The position numbers and the translations under genes were made by a program. The notes under the pieces were generated by a model. The model was given only the letters and a program-made list of their open reading frames with translations, was not told the DNA's origin and did no database searches. From DASPKT01 sp035626475 (GTDB lineage: Bacteria; Pseudomonadota; Alphaproteobacteria; Azospirillales; Azospirillaceae), in NCBI GenBank assembly GCA_035626475.1, contig DASPNP010000013.1:1-59284 (forward strand): a DNA stretch of 59,284 nucleotides. Direction: 5' to 3'. Shown in pieces: positions 49,637-58,483 of this stretch (positions are counted from its first letter, which is position 1; each line of letters starts with the position of its first letter).

Positions 49637-50638
49637 ATGGTGTCGTTCCAGGCCAAGCGCACGCTCACCGTCCGGCGCGAGCTGTTCCCCATCCGCGGCA
49701 CCTTCCGCATCTCGCGCGGGTCCAAGACCGAGGCGGCCGTGGTGGTGGCGGAGATCGACGATGGCGGCACGGTGGGGCGCGGCGAGTGCGTACCCTATGC
49801 CCGCTACGGCGAGACGGTGGAGGGGGTCGCGGCCGCCATCGAGGAATGGGCGCCGGCCATCGCCAAGGGCATGGAGCGCGACGACCTGCATTCCGTCCTG
49901 CCGCCGGGCGCCGCCCGCAACGCGCTGGACTGCGCGCTCTGGGACCTGGAGGCGAAGCTGACCGGCGTGCCGGTCTGGCAGTCGCTGAACCTCGCCTGCC
50001 CGCCAGGGCCGGTCACCACCGCCTACACCCTGTCGGTGGACACGCCCGAGCGCATGGCCGAGGCCGCCCGCGAGTCGGCGCACCGGCCGCTGCTGAAGCT
50101 GAAGCTGACCGGCGAGGGCGACCTGGACCGGGTGCGCGCGGTGCGCGGCAACGCCCCCGCCTCCCGCCTGATCGTGGACGCCAACGAGGGCTGGACCCTG
50201 GATCAGCTGCGCCATTTCGGCCCGCTGCTCGCCGAGCTGGGCGTGGAGATGATCGAGCAGCCGCTGCCGGCCGGCGCCGACGACGATCTGCTGGGCTTCC
50301 GCTGCCCGGTGCCGCTGGGGGCGGACGAATCGGTGCACGGGCTGGAGAGCCTGGATGCCCTGCGCGGCAAGTACCAGGTCGCCAACATCAAGCTCGACAA
50401 GACCGGCGGCCTGACCGAGGCGATGGCGCTGAAGGCCGCGTGCGAGGCGGCCGGGCTGGACGTGATGGTGGGCTGCATGGTCGCCACCTCGCTGTCCATG
50501 GCCCCGGCCCTGCTGGTGGCGCAGGGGGCCCGCTTCGTCGACCTGGACGGCCCGCTGCTGCTGGCCCGCGACCGCGAGCCCGGCCTGCGCTACGAGGGCG
50601 CCACCGTCCACCCGGCCGGGCCGGAGCTGTGGGGGTAG
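49637..50638 (+). CDS. Dipeptide epimerase (enolase superfamily, L-Ala-D/L-Glu epimerase-like)
   Basis: 333 residues from ATG 49637 (accgaggaggc upstream). The muconate-lactonising/epimerase subgroup is shown by the KxK catalytic pair in LLKLKLTG. Metal ligands lie in IVDANEGW, MIEQPLP and LGADES, with the opposite-face lysine in NIKLDKTGG and VGCMVATSLSMAPALLVA. The N-terminal capping domain includes FPIRGTFRISRGSKTEAAVV. It racemises L-Ala-D-Glu from peptidoglycan turnover so the cell can reuse it, though relatives act on other dipeptides. Monocistronic; a REP2 copy follows five bases later. Confidence 0.92.
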   Translation: MVSFQAKRTLTVRRELFPIRGTFRISRGSKTEAAVVVAEIDDGGTVGRGECVPYARYGETVEGVAAAIEEWAPAIAKGMERDDLHSVLPPGAARNALDCALWDLEAKLTGVPVWQSLNLACPPGPVTTAYTLSVDTPERMAEAARESAHRPLLKLKLTGEGDLDRVRAVRGNAPASRLIVDANEGWTLDQLRHFGPLLAELGVEMIEQPLPAGADDDLLGFRCPVPLGADESVHGLESLDALRGKYQVANIKLDKTGGLTEAMALKAACEAAGLDVMVGCMVATSLSMAPALLVAQGARFVDLDGPLLLARDREPGLRYEGATVHPAGPELWG

Positions 50639-50642
50639 TACC

Positions 50643-50726
50643 CGTAGGTCGCATGGAGGCGAAGCCGCAATGCGACGTTACGACCGGAGATGTCGCATTA
50701 CGCCTGCGGCTCCATGCGACCTACGA
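50643..50726. repeat. Palindromic repeat REP2, copy c
   Basis: Arms cgtaggtcgcatgga and tccatgcgacctacg with inner gcaatgcgac / gtcgcattac. Sits immediately after the epimerase stop. Confidence 0.87.
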
Positions 50727-50735
50727 ACCGGCGAC

Positions 50736-51107
50736 CTACCCCGTCATCCGCTCCAGCCGCTTCCAGCGGTACCAGGCGACGGCGCCAACCACCAGCGAGG
50801 CGATCGGCGCGGCGTTGACCGCCAGCAGCGCCGCCATGGCGCCCAGCGAGGCGGTGGAGACCACCTCCCACAGGAAGCGGTGGCCGGTGCGCATCATGAT
50901 GATGCCGGCGGTCATGCTGGCGGCGAGGCCCAGCAGGATCACCAGCATGGCCGGCCCGACGCCGACCTCGTCCGGCAGGGTCATGGCGTTGACCAGCGTG
51001 GCGGCCAGCAGCGCGTCGCCCGCCACCTTCATCAGCACGGGCTCCAGCGGGAGGGGCCGGCGAGCCTCCTCGGCGGGGGTCGCTTGGGTAACGGGCGTCA
51101 TGGTCAT
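50736..51107 (-). CDS. Small integral membrane protein, unknown
   Basis: 123 residues from ATG 51107 (cctggaggtgagc upstream; ATG 51101 is possible). After a polar N-terminus come three or four hydrophobic helices: VAGDALLAATLVNAMTL, VGPAMLVILLGLAASMTAGIIMM, VVSTASLGAMAALLAVNAAPIASLVVGAVAWY, then a basic end (RWKRLERMTG). No family recognised. It diverges from the next exported protein gene with a 170-base shared promoter region. Confidence 0.65.
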   Translation of the reverse strand: MTMTPVTQATPAEEARRPLPLEPVLMKVAGDALLAATLVNAMTLPDEVGVGPAMLVILLGLAASMTAGIIMMRTGHRFLWEVVSTASLGAMAALLAVNAAPIASLVVGAVAWYRWKRLERMTG

Positions 51108-51277
51108 GGGCTCACCTCCAGGCGCGATAACGCCCGGGCCGCCGATCCGTCCCGCCGCTCCTTGGGGGCGGGACCGGCGCGCGATTCCCCATGCGGAGGG
51201 ATTAACCATAAGGAAAGCGGACCGCCCCTAGGCTGCGGCTCACGCCCCCTCCGCCGCCGCGCCAGGAACCCGCCCGC

Positions 51278-51970
51278 ATGCGCCGATCCCTTCCCGTCCT
51301 GCTGAGCGCGCTGCTGGCCCTGCCGGCCGCCGCCGCCCCCGTCCCGGAACCGGTGCCGGACCAGCCCGGCGGCTGGCGGACCGCCTGCCAGCAGGGACCG
51401 CGCGGGTCCTTCTGCACGCTGATGCTGGAGCAGACCTACGCGGAGAACCGCGGCGGGCGCGGCACGGTGACGCTGAGCCTGCGCCGCGACACCGACTGCA
51501 CCAGCCTGCACGTCGCCTTCGAGCGCGACATCGATGTCGGCCGCCCGGTGGCCCTGCAGCTGGACGGCGGCGCGCCCGAGCCCTTCTACACCGGCGAGGA
51601 GCTGAACCTGCTGGCGCGCATCGTCGATGCCGAGACGGCGGATGCAGGGCACCTCGCCGCGACGCCCGAGGTCGCCGCCTTCATCGACGACGCCAGGCTG
51701 GGGAAGCTGGGCGACGCCGATGCCGCTGCTTCCGAGATGGTCGCGCGCTTCGCCCGGGTGAAGAGCCCCGACCGGCTGGGCGTCGCCTGCCCCGTCACCG
51801 CCCGGCTGCTGCCCCGGCTGCGCGAGGCCCGCACGCTGCGCCTGTCCTTCAGCGTCGCCGCCCCCGGGCAGCCCGAGCCCTACCATTGGCCGGCCCTGAA
51901 CCGCCGGGTGGTGGAGGTGCCGCTGGACCGGCTGGCCGAGGCGCTGGACGCTCTGCCTTCCGGCCGATAG
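51278..51970 (+). CDS. Exported hypothetical protein
   Basis: 230 residues with a signal peptide (RSLPVLLSALLALPAAAA). The mature part has cysteines at ~37, 46, 74 and 174, likely paired in the periplasm, and ordinary amphipathic content (GTVTLSLRRDTDCTSLHVAFERDID, PVALQLDGGAPEPFYTGEELNLLARIV). The WRTACQQGPRGSFCTLMLEQ opening recalls invasion-associated-locus-B-like envelope proteins (W...C......C), but the match is too short to rely on. It precedes the phosphatase gene by 75 bases on the same strand. Confidence 0.7.
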   Translation: MRRSLPVLLSALLALPAAAAPVPEPVPDQPGGWRTACQQGPRGSFCTLMLEQTYAENRGGRGTVTLSLRRDTDCTSLHVAFERDIDVGRPVALQLDGGAPEPFYTGEELNLLARIVDAETADAGHLAATPEVAAFIDDARLGKLGDADAAASEMVARFARVKSPDRLGVACPVTARLLPRLREARTLRLSFSVAAPGQPEPYHWPALNRRVVEVPLDRLAEALDALPSGR

Positions 51971-52045
51971 CGACCGCGCGATTTACAGGCGGGCGGCGCC
52001 GGTCCAAGGTGCGGGGACCATCCCACGATCCGGAGAGACGCGCCC

Positions 52046-52825
52046 TTGTTCGGCTTCCGCCGCCGTTCGTCCGACACCAGGCAGGCAGAGACGCGCCCCG
52101 ACGGTCCGGCGCCCCGCATCCCCGCGGGGCAGCGGATCTACGCCGTGGGCGACGTGCACGGCCGGTTGGACCTGCTGGATCGGCTGCTGGCCCGCATCGC
52201 CGAGGACATCGAGGCCGCGCCCAAGCTCGCCCATACGCTGGTCATGCTCGGCGACTATGTCGACCGCGGGCTGGAGAGCGCCGGGGTGATCGAGCGGCTG
52301 TCCGCCCCGCCGCCGCCCGGAATCGGCCTGGTCTGCCTGAAGGGCAACCATGAGGAGGTGATGCTGCGCTTCCTCGACGATCTGTCGGTCGGGCCGGGCT
52401 GGATGCGCTTCGGCGGGCTGGCGGCGCTGGCCAGCTACGGCGTCCGCCGGCCGGACGGGCTGTCCGAGGAGGAATGGCTGCAACTGGCGCAGGAGGAGCT
52501 GCGCCGCCGCCTGCCGCCGCACCACCTGGCCTTCCTGCGCCACCTGCGGCTGCATCTGGCGGTGGGCGACTATCTGTTCGTCCATGCCGGGGTGCGGCCG
52601 GGCGTGCCCCTGGCCGACCAGACGGCCGAGGATCTGCTGTGGATCCGCGACGATTTCCTGAAGTCCGAGGCGGAACTCGGCCATGTCGTGGTCCACGGTC
52701 ACACTGTTTCCACAGCCCCGGAGTTCCGCCGCAACCGCATCGGCATCGACACCGGGGCCTTTGCCAGCGGGCTGCTCACCTGTCTGGTGCTGGAGGGCGA
52801 GGAGCGCAGGATCATCACCACCTGA
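52046..52825 (+). CDS. Metallophosphoesterase, serine/threonine phosphatase-like (PrpA/ApaH type)
   Basis: 259 residues from TTG 52046 (cggagag upstream). Phosphoesterase motifs in order: YAVGDVHGRLDLL (GDxHG), MLGDYVDRGLES (GDxVDRG), LKGNHEEVM (GNHE), FVHAGVRPG and VVVHGHTVS, with the final DTGAF. Two metal ions are expected. Short bacterial members remove phosphate from phosphoproteins, or hydrolyse Ap4A-type nucleotides in the case of ApaH. Next to a hybrid histidine kinase (118 bases downstream), so a signalling role is plausible. Confidence 0.9.
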   Translation: MFGFRRRSSDTRQAETRPDGPAPRIPAGQRIYAVGDVHGRLDLLDRLLARIAEDIEAAPKLAHTLVMLGDYVDRGLESAGVIERLSAPPPPGIGLVCLKGNHEEVMLRFLDDLSVGPGWMRFGGLAALASYGVRRPDGLSEEEWLQLAQEELRRRLPPHHLAFLRHLRLHLAVGDYLFVHAGVRPGVPLADQTAEDLLWIRDDFLKSEAELGHVVVHGHTVSTAPEFRRNRIGIDTGAFASGLLTCLVLEGEERRIITT

Positions 52826-52943
52826 CCGCGACTATGCCTTTCGCCTTACCCGAATGCCCGGATTCATCGGGCACCCGGCCGGGGTATACTCCCGATGGTC
52901 AGTCCCGGACCGACGGGTCCCCCCTCCTGCACGATCCCAAGGC

Positions 52944-54575
52944 ATGCTCCGTTCCCTGCTGAACCGGCCGCCATCGGCCGAGGACACCGCCGACGAGCTC
53001 GCCCGCCTGCGGCGCGAGGTGGCGGAGCTGCGCGCGCGCGAGCTGGCGGCTCCCGTCGCCGGCCCGACCGAGACGCGTCTGCAACTGGCCCTGCGCATCG
53101 CACCCGTCGCCGTCTTCACCCACGGCGCCGACCTCCGCTACAGCTGGGTCTATAGCGGCCTCGGCAACGGGGCGGCGCCCAGCCGCCTGCTCGGCATCAC
53201 CGACCTGGAGATCTCCGACGACCCGAGCTGGGCCGCCGTGCACGCCTTCAAGCAGGGCATCCTGGAGAGCGGCCGCGGCGACCGGCGCACCTTCCGCGTG
53301 GTCATGCCGCGCGACGGGCTGCATGCCGGCGAGGTCAGGCACTACGATCTGCTGGTCGAGCCGCAGCGCGACGCCGACGGCGCTATCACGGGCTTGAGCG
53401 GCGTGGCGCTGGACGTCACCGCCGAGATGGAGCGGCAGGAGCAGCTGGAGGCCGCCAAGGCGGAGGCCGAGCGGGCCAACCGCGCCAAGTCGCGCTTCCT
53501 GGCCGCCGCCAGCCACGATCTGCGCCAGCCCTTCCAGGCCATGCGCCTGTTCCTGCACCTGTTGGAGGCGCGGCTGACCGACAAGGGGCAGCAGGAACTG
53601 GCCGGCAAGCTGGAGGAGGCGCTGACCGCCAGCGAGAGCCTGCTGACCACGCTGCTGGACATCTCGGCGCTGGAAGCCGCGACCGTCACGCCCAACCCGA
53701 CGCGTTTCCCCATCGGCGAGGTGCTGCGCCGCCTGGGCGAGCAGTTCGGCCCCGAGGCCGCCGCCAAGGGGCTGGAGCTGCGCGTCGTGCCCTCCTCGCT
53801 GGAGGTGCGCTCCGACCCGGTGCTGCTGGACCGCATGCTGCGCAACCTGGTGGTCAACGCGCTGCGCTACACCTCCACCGGCCGCATCCTGCTGGGCTGC
53901 CGCCGCCGCGGCGGGCAGGTGATCGTGCAGGTGCTGGACACCGGCCAGGGCATCCCGGCCGACAAGCAGCGCCAGATCTTCGACGAGTTCGTCCGCCTGT
54001 CGGACCAGCCGCAGACCAAGGGGCAGCAGGGCCTCGGGCTGGGCCTCGCCATCGTACGCCGCACCGGCCAGTTGCTGGGCCATCCGATCGACGTCCGCTC
54101 CGAACCCGGCCGCGGTTCCGTCTTCAGCGTCGCCGTCCCCGTCGACGCCGTCGTGGCGGCGCCGGTCGCCCCGGCCGCGGCGCCCGAGCCGATGCACGCC
54201 CGCACGCTGGTGGCCGTGCTGGAGGACGACCCGCTGCAGCTGACGGCGCTGGAGCACATGCTGCAGGATTGGGGCTGCTCGGTCATCGCCTCCGGCCGGC
54301 CGGAGGAGCTGATGACCCTCATCCGGGCGGAGGGGCGGGCGCCCGACCTGATCGCCTCGGACTACCGCCTGCCCGGCGGCGTCAGCGGCATGGACGTGAT
54401 CCGCCGCGTGCGCGAGGAGTGGGGCGCCGAGGTGGCCGGCCTGCTGATCACCGGCGACACCCACCAGGATTTGCAGGAGGAGGTGGCGCGCGAAGGCTTC
54501 GCCATCGTCCACAAGCCGATCCACCCGCTGAAGCTGCGCCGCACCATCGAGTCGGCGGTGGCGAAGGCGGGCTGA
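52944..54575 (+). CDS. Hybrid sensor histidine kinase/response regulator
   Basis: 543 residues from ATG 52944. Order: an N-terminal coiled coil (ADELARLRREVAELRA), a PAS-like sensor ~45-160 with no membrane helix, and a dimerisation helix with His191 in FLAAASHDLRQPFQAMRLFL. The ATPase domain follows: NLVVNALRYTSTGRILLG (N box), VLDTGQGIPADKQRQIFDEF (G1), GLGLGLAIVRR (G2). The C-terminal receiver ~425-543 has phospho-acceptor Asp473 (LIASDYRLPGG) and Lys in FAIVHKPIHP. Soluble, so it senses a cytoplasmic cue. No separate regulator gene is adjacent. Confidence 0.93.
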   Translation: MLRSLLNRPPSAEDTADELARLRREVAELRARELAAPVAGPTETRLQLALRIAPVAVFTHGADLRYSWVYSGLGNGAAPSRLLGITDLEISDDPSWAAVHAFKQGILESGRGDRRTFRVVMPRDGLHAGEVRHYDLLVEPQRDADGAITGLSGVALDVTAEMERQEQLEAAKAEAERANRAKSRFLAAASHDLRQPFQAMRLFLHLLEARLTDKGQQELAGKLEEALTASESLLTTLLDISALEAATVTPNPTRFPIGEVLRRLGEQFGPEAAAKGLELRVVPSSLEVRSDPVLLDRMLRNLVVNALRYTSTGRILLGCRRRGGQVIVQVLDTGQGIPADKQRQIFDEFVRLSDQPQTKGQQGLGLGLAIVRRTGQLLGHPIDVRSEPGRGSVFSVAVPVDAVVAAPVAPAAAPEPMHARTLVAVLEDDPLQLTALEHMLQDWGCSVIASGRPEELMTLIRAEGRAPDLIASDYRLPGGVSGMDVIRRVREEWGAEVAGLLITGDTHQDLQEEVAREGFAIVHKPIHPLKLRRTIESAVAKAG

Positions 54576-54636
54576 GCCGCTTGGGTCGGCCGGCGAACCG
54601 GTCGGTTCGTTCTCACCCGGCCGGTCCATCCCTGAA

Positions 54637-54842
54637 CGTCATCCCGGCGAAAGCCGGGACCCAGGGGTTGCAGCCGTGGGTGGCTGATGAAGCCCGCCCG
54701 TAGGTCGCATGGAGCGCAGCGCAATGCGACATGCTCCGGCCGGAGTGTCGCATTACGCCTCCGGCTCCATGCGACCTACGGGTGCTGCATCCATCGCATC
54801 CCGCTGCAACCCCTGGGCCCCGGCCTGCGCCGGGGTGACGGG
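54637..54842. repeat. Composite REP4 element, copy b, with REP2 nested inside
   Basis: Ends cgtcatcccggcgaaagccgg ... cccaggggttgcagcc on the left and gctgcaacccctgggcc...cgccggggtgacg on the right are inverted. Between them lies a complete REP2 copy (54699-54780). Fills the space between the kinase and patatin genes. Confidence 0.8.
54699..54780. repeat. Palindromic repeat REP2, copy d (nested in REP4)
   Basis: Arms cgtaggtcgcatgga and tccatgcgacctacg with inner gcaatgcgaca / gtcgcattac. Located inside the REP4 composite. Confidence 0.85.
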
Positions 54843-54854
54843 ATAGAATAGTTC

Positions 54855-55916
54855 TCAGGCCGAGGCATCCGTCCGCACCTCGCGCAGCCTCATCCCCGGC
54901 CCGGCGCCGTCCTCCGCCAGCAGGCGCAGCGCCGCCGCCGCACCTGACCGGCCCAGCTCCCAGCGCCGCCGCAGCCGGTCGGCGGTGAAGTCGAACGCCT
55001 TGGACATGACCTCGCCGTCGGGGGAGCGGCAGGCGACGCGGACCAGGTCCAGGCTCAGGCCCGGATCGATCCGGGCCCGCAACGACGCGTCGCGCGCGGC
55101 ATGCGCCAGCGCCCGGCGGGTCTGGGCGGTGAAGAGCAGCTCGGTCTGCCGCTCCTGCGCCCGGGGCAGCGTCGACGGCACTCCGTCGCCGGGCTCGAAC
55201 AGATCGACCAGCAGCACCCGCCAGGCGCCCTCAAGCTGTTCCGTTACCGGAACGACAGGCGCGTTGGCGCTGAGGCCGCCATCGACCAGCACCCGCCCGC
55301 CGATCTCCACCGGCGGGAAGTCCGGCAGGAAAGCCGAGCTCGCCAGCAGATGCTCCGCCCCGATGCGGTCGCGCGTCGTGTCGAACAGCACCGTCTCGCC
55401 CGTCGTCACGTCGGTGCAGGCGAGGGTGAAGCGGACGGCGCCGCCGTTCAGCCGGTCGAAATCGACCAGCTCGGCGATCGTGCGGCCCATCGGGGTGGAA
55501 TCGTACAGCGCCCCGTCGCGCGGCATGCCGGGGATCAGGGAAAACAGGCCTGGCAGGCGCGGGTGGTAGAGGCCGGGACGGCCCGCCAGGCGTGCCGACA
55601 GTATGCCACCGGCCGAGACCCAGCGCCGCCAGTCCGATTGCGCCGGGTTGGGCGCGAAGGGCGCCAGCGGCCAGCCGAAGGAAGCGGCGGCCGCCTCGGG
55701 CTGGGCTGCCATTTCCCAGAAGGCGCGCAGCCGCTCCAGCCGGCGCTCCGGCGGATTTCCCAGGATAATCGCGGCGGTGACGGCGCCGATCGAGGCGCCG
55801 CAGATCCAGGCGGGCGCCTCGCCCGCCGCCTCCAGCGCCTCCCAGGCGCCGGCTTGGTAGGCGCCCAGGCTGACGCCGCCGGAGAGGATGAGCGCCAGGG
55901 GCGCCGCCGCTGCCAT
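54855..55916 (-). CDS. Patatin-like phospholipase
   Basis: 353 residues. Opens with LALILSGGVSLGAYQAGAWEAL (oxyanion Gly loop), then the nucleophile Ser42 in WICGASIGAVTAA (GxSxG) and the dyad Asp212 in VLVDGGLSANAP (DGG). The middle carries FTLACTDVTTGETVLFDT and LLASSAFLPDFPPVEI, typical of bacterial patatins that hydrolyse membrane lipids. No signal peptide, so it acts in the cytosol or at the inner membrane. The start ATG lies about 55 bases before the YajQ stop on the same strand. Confidence 0.93.
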   Translation of the reverse strand: MAAAAPLALILSGGVSLGAYQAGAWEALEAAGEAPAWICGASIGAVTAAIILGNPPERRLERLRAFWEMAAQPEAAAASFGWPLAPFAPNPAQSDWRRWVSAGGILSARLAGRPGLYHPRLPGLFSLIPGMPRDGALYDSTPMGRTIAELVDFDRLNGGAVRFTLACTDVTTGETVLFDTTRDRIGAEHLLASSAFLPDFPPVEIGGRVLVDGGLSANAPVVPVTEQLEGAWRVLLVDLFEPGDGVPSTLPRAQERQTELLFTAQTRRALAHAARDASLRARIDPGLSLDLVRVACRSPDGEVMSKAFDFTADRLRRRWELGRSGAAAALRLLAEDGAGPGMRLREVRTDASA

Positions 55917-55974
55917 GATGTGCCCCGCTGATGTGCAGACGGCCCCTCAACGCGGCGGCGGCGCCCGAGTTTCC

Positions 55975-56460
55975 TCAGTCGCGGAAGTTCACATACTGCA
56001 GCGGCTGCTCGATCTTCAGCCCCTTGACCATGCGGATGCATTCCTGCAGGTCGTCGATCTTCTTGCCGCTGACGCGCAGCTCGTCGCCCTGGATCGCCGG
56101 CTGCACCTTCATCTTGCTGTCCTTGATCGCCTTGACGATGGTCTTGGCGAGCTCCTTGTCGATGCCCTGCTTCACGGTCACGACCTGGCGCAGCATGCCG
56201 CCCGCCGCCTTCTCGGGCTTGCCGAAATCCAGCGCGCCGACATCCAGCTTGCGGCGGGTGATGTGGACCTTCAGCATCTCCTGCAGCTGGGTCAGCTTCG
56301 GCTCGTCGTCGGAAAGGATGGTGATCTCGTTCTCCTTCCGCTCGATGGTGGCCTTGGCGCCCTTGAAGTCGAAGCGCTGGCCGATCTCGCGGATGATGCC
56401 GTTGACGGCGTTGTCGACCTCGTTGATGTCGGTCTTGGAGACGATGTCGAAGGTGGGCAT
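55975..56460 (-). CDS. yajQ: YajQ-family nucleotide-binding protein
   Basis: 161 residues from ATG 56460, with the exact family start MPTFDIVSKTDINEVDNAVN. Other hallmarks: RFDFKGAKATIERKENEITILSDDE, KLDVGALDFGKPEKAAGG, QVVTVKQGIDKELAKTIVKAIKDSKMKVQPAIQGDELRVSGKKIDDLQ. Two ferredoxin-like domains that bind nucleic acid or GTP/ATP. Some homologues sense cyclic di-GMP. Single-copy housekeeping gene, diverging from the next hypothetical gene. Confidence 0.96.
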   Translation of the reverse strand: MPTFDIVSKTDINEVDNAVNGIIREIGQRFDFKGAKATIERKENEITILSDDEPKLTQLQEMLKVHITRRKLDVGALDFGKPEKAAGGMLRQVVTVKQGIDKELAKTIVKAIKDSKMKVQPAIQGDELRVSGKKIDDLQECIRMVKGLKIEQPLQYVNFRD

Positions 56461-56597
56461 CTCTCGATCCTGTGGGAATGTGCGGAACCGGCCCGACCCT
56501 ACCACGCCGCCCGCGCGAGGGAAGCGCCCTTGCGGCGGGTTGACGCCGGCGCGCGGAACCACACCTATGGGACGGGAAAATCCGATCGGGGGACCGC

Positions 56598-56999
56598 ATG
56601 CCGTTCATGGACCGCGACAGCTTCATCCGCCTGCTGGACCGGCTGGGCGATCCGGACGATTCGTCGGCCCTGTCCGCCGCCCGCGAGGTGCATGCCCGCA
56701 TGACCCAGGCCGGCGTCGGCTGGAGCGACCTGCTGATCCCCGCCCCCGCCACGGCGCCCGCCATCTCAGACCCCGGTGCCGCCGGCGGCCCGCCCGAGCC
56801 CGATTTGCGCCCGGTGCCGCCGGAGGAGGGCGAGACCGACGCGGCGCTGATCGACCGCATGCTCGCCACCTACGAGCTTTCCGACGCCACGCGGCTGGAG
56901 CTGCTGGACCTCAAGGGCGACATCGCCGCCGGCGAGTTCACCGCGTCCGACAGCCGCTACCTGCGCGACCTCGAGGCGCGGCTGTCGCGGGGGCGGTGA
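56598..56999 (+). CDS. Hypothetical protein
   Basis: 133 residues from ATG 56598. Two helical, charged ends (DRDSFIRLLDRLGDPDDSSALSAAREVHARM, and DAALIDRMLATYELSDATRLELLDLKGDIAAGEFTASDSRYLRDLEARL) flank a Pro/Ala-rich, probably flexible middle. No signal or membrane segment and no known family. Codon use is native. The repeated D..LL/L.RL pattern suggests an adaptor, but nothing more can be said. Confidence 0.7.
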   Translation: MPFMDRDSFIRLLDRLGDPDDSSALSAAREVHARMTQAGVGWSDLLIPAPATAPAISDPGAAGGPPEPDLRPVPPEEGETDAALIDRMLATYELSDATRLELLDLKGDIAAGEFTASDSRYLRDLEARLSRGR

Positions 57000-57085
57000 G
57001 GGCGGAGGCACCCGGCGGGCCCGCAATCCTAGACCCCTCCCCTCCCGGCCGCTATCCTGGGTCGTAAAGGGGAAGGGGAACACCA

Positions 57086-58333
57086 ATGAACATTGCACGC
57101 GTGCAAGGGCCGGTCCTGCTGGCCGCGGCGCTGCTGCTGACGCCGCCGGCCCAGGCGCAGTCGCCCTTCGAGGCGGCGCGGACGGCCTACAATGCCGGCC
57201 GGTACGAAGAGTTCCTGGGCATCATCCGGCGGGTGGAGCGCGCCTCCCCCGGCAACCCGAACCTCCTGACCCAGATCGCCCGGGGCGAGGCCAGGCTGGG
57301 CCGGTCCGAGGCGGCGCTGGCGGCATTGACCTCGGTGGCGGACGCCGGCGCCACGGCCGACACCAAGCTGCCCGACTTCGAGCCGCTGAGCGCCCTGCCC
57401 GGCTGGGCCGACCTCGCCGCCCGGCTGGAGGCCAATGCCAGGCCGGCCGGGACGGCGGAGATCGCCTTCCGCTTGCGCCAGGGCGGCCGCTCGGCCGAGG
57501 GCATCGCCGCCGATCCCGCGACCGGCACCACCTATCTGGGCGATCTCGCCGGCGGCACGCTGGCGGTGCGCACCAGCGGCGGACAGGAGACCGTGTGGCC
57601 CTTTCCGGCGGAGCTGAAGGTCAAGTCCACGGTCGGGCTGCGCGTGGATCCCGAGCGCCGCTCGCTCTGGGCCTGCGCCACCACCGAGGGTGCCTCGGCG
57701 GAGAAGGCCGACGACGGGCAGGCGCTGGTCGAGCTCTCGTTGGCCCCGTTGGCGGTGACGCGCGCCCTGCCCTTCCCGGCCGACGGCAAGCCGCACTTCT
57801 GCAACGACATCGCGCTGGTCGGCGGTACGGTCGTGGTGACCGACAGTGACGGCGGCGCGGTGTGGAAAGTGGCGGGCGAGACACTGGCGCCGCTGGTCGC
57901 CGCCGGCGGCCTGATCTACCCGAACGGCGTCGCATCCGCGCCGGACGGGCGCCACGCCTATGTCGCCCATTTCGGCGGCCTGTCCAGGGTGTCGCCGGCG
58001 GACGGCAAGGCGGAGCCGGTCACGGCGCCGGCGGGCGCGACGCTGGTGGGCATCGACGGGCTGGTGCCGGCACCGGGCGGCGGGTTGCTGGCGGTGCAGA
58101 ACGGCTTCGCCCCGGCCCGGCTGGTGCGGCTGAGCCTGTCGGCCGACGGGGCGTCCGTTTCCAAGCTGGAGGTGCTCGCCGCCGCCCGGCCGGAATTCGC
58201 CGTGCCGACGACGGTAGCCGTCTCGGGCGACGCCGCCTTGCTGATCGCCAACAGCCAGCTCGACCAGCTGGACAAGAAGCCGCGCCCCGAACTGGCGCCG
58301 ACGCTCGTGCTGCGGGTGAAGCTGGGGCGGTGA
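57086..58333 (+). CDS. Exported beta-propeller protein with helical N-terminal domain
   Basis: 415 residues. Signal peptide VLLAAALLLTPPAQAQ. Residues ~25-115 are helical with TPR-like character (FEAARTAYNAGRYEEFLGIIRRVERASPGNPNLLTQIARGEARLGRSEAALAAL). From ~125 an SMP-30/NHL-type propeller: GIAADPATGTTYLGDLAGGTL, GLRVDPERRSLWAC, FCNDIALVGGTVVVTDSDGGAVWKV, YPNGVASAPDGRHAYVAHFG. May be a periplasmic lactonase-like or binding protein; catalytic metal ligands cannot be confirmed. Monocistronic. Confidence 0.82.
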   Translation: MNIARVQGPVLLAAALLLTPPAQAQSPFEAARTAYNAGRYEEFLGIIRRVERASPGNPNLLTQIARGEARLGRSEAALAALTSVADAGATADTKLPDFEPLSALPGWADLAARLEANARPAGTAEIAFRLRQGGRSAEGIAADPATGTTYLGDLAGGTLAVRTSGGQETVWPFPAELKVKSTVGLRVDPERRSLWACATTEGASAEKADDGQALVELSLAPLAVTRALPFPADGKPHFCNDIALVGGTVVVTDSDGGAVWKVAGETLAPLVAAGGLIYPNGVASAPDGRHAYVAHFGGLSRVSPADGKAEPVTAPAGATLVGIDGLVPAPGGGLLAVQNGFAPARLVRLSLSADGASVSKLEVLAAARPEFAVPTTVAVSGDAALLIANSQLDQLDKKPRPELAPTLVLRVKLGR

Positions 58334-58411
58334 GGAGCGGCGTCGCTCCAAGGTGAGAGGCCCGGCATGCTACGCCCGAGGATAAGCTTGCCCTTCAACC
58401 CTCCTCTCACC

Positions 58412-58439
58412 CGTCATCCCCGCCTCCGCGGGGATGACG
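58412..58439. repeat. Single short REP4-end hairpin
   Basis: cgtcatccccgcc-tccg-cggggatgacg, a near-perfect stem-loop identical in style to the ends of the REP4 composites but alone. Lies between the propeller gene and the ABC ATPase. Confidence 0.65.
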
Positions 58440-58483
58440 GGGAAAAACAGACGCTGAGCGAATTTTACGCCAGTCCCCGCCCC

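Noticed and set aside
54855..56460. Patatin and YajQ genes as a functional operon
   Set aside because: They share a strand and are close, but the products have no known link and no shared promoter can be shown.
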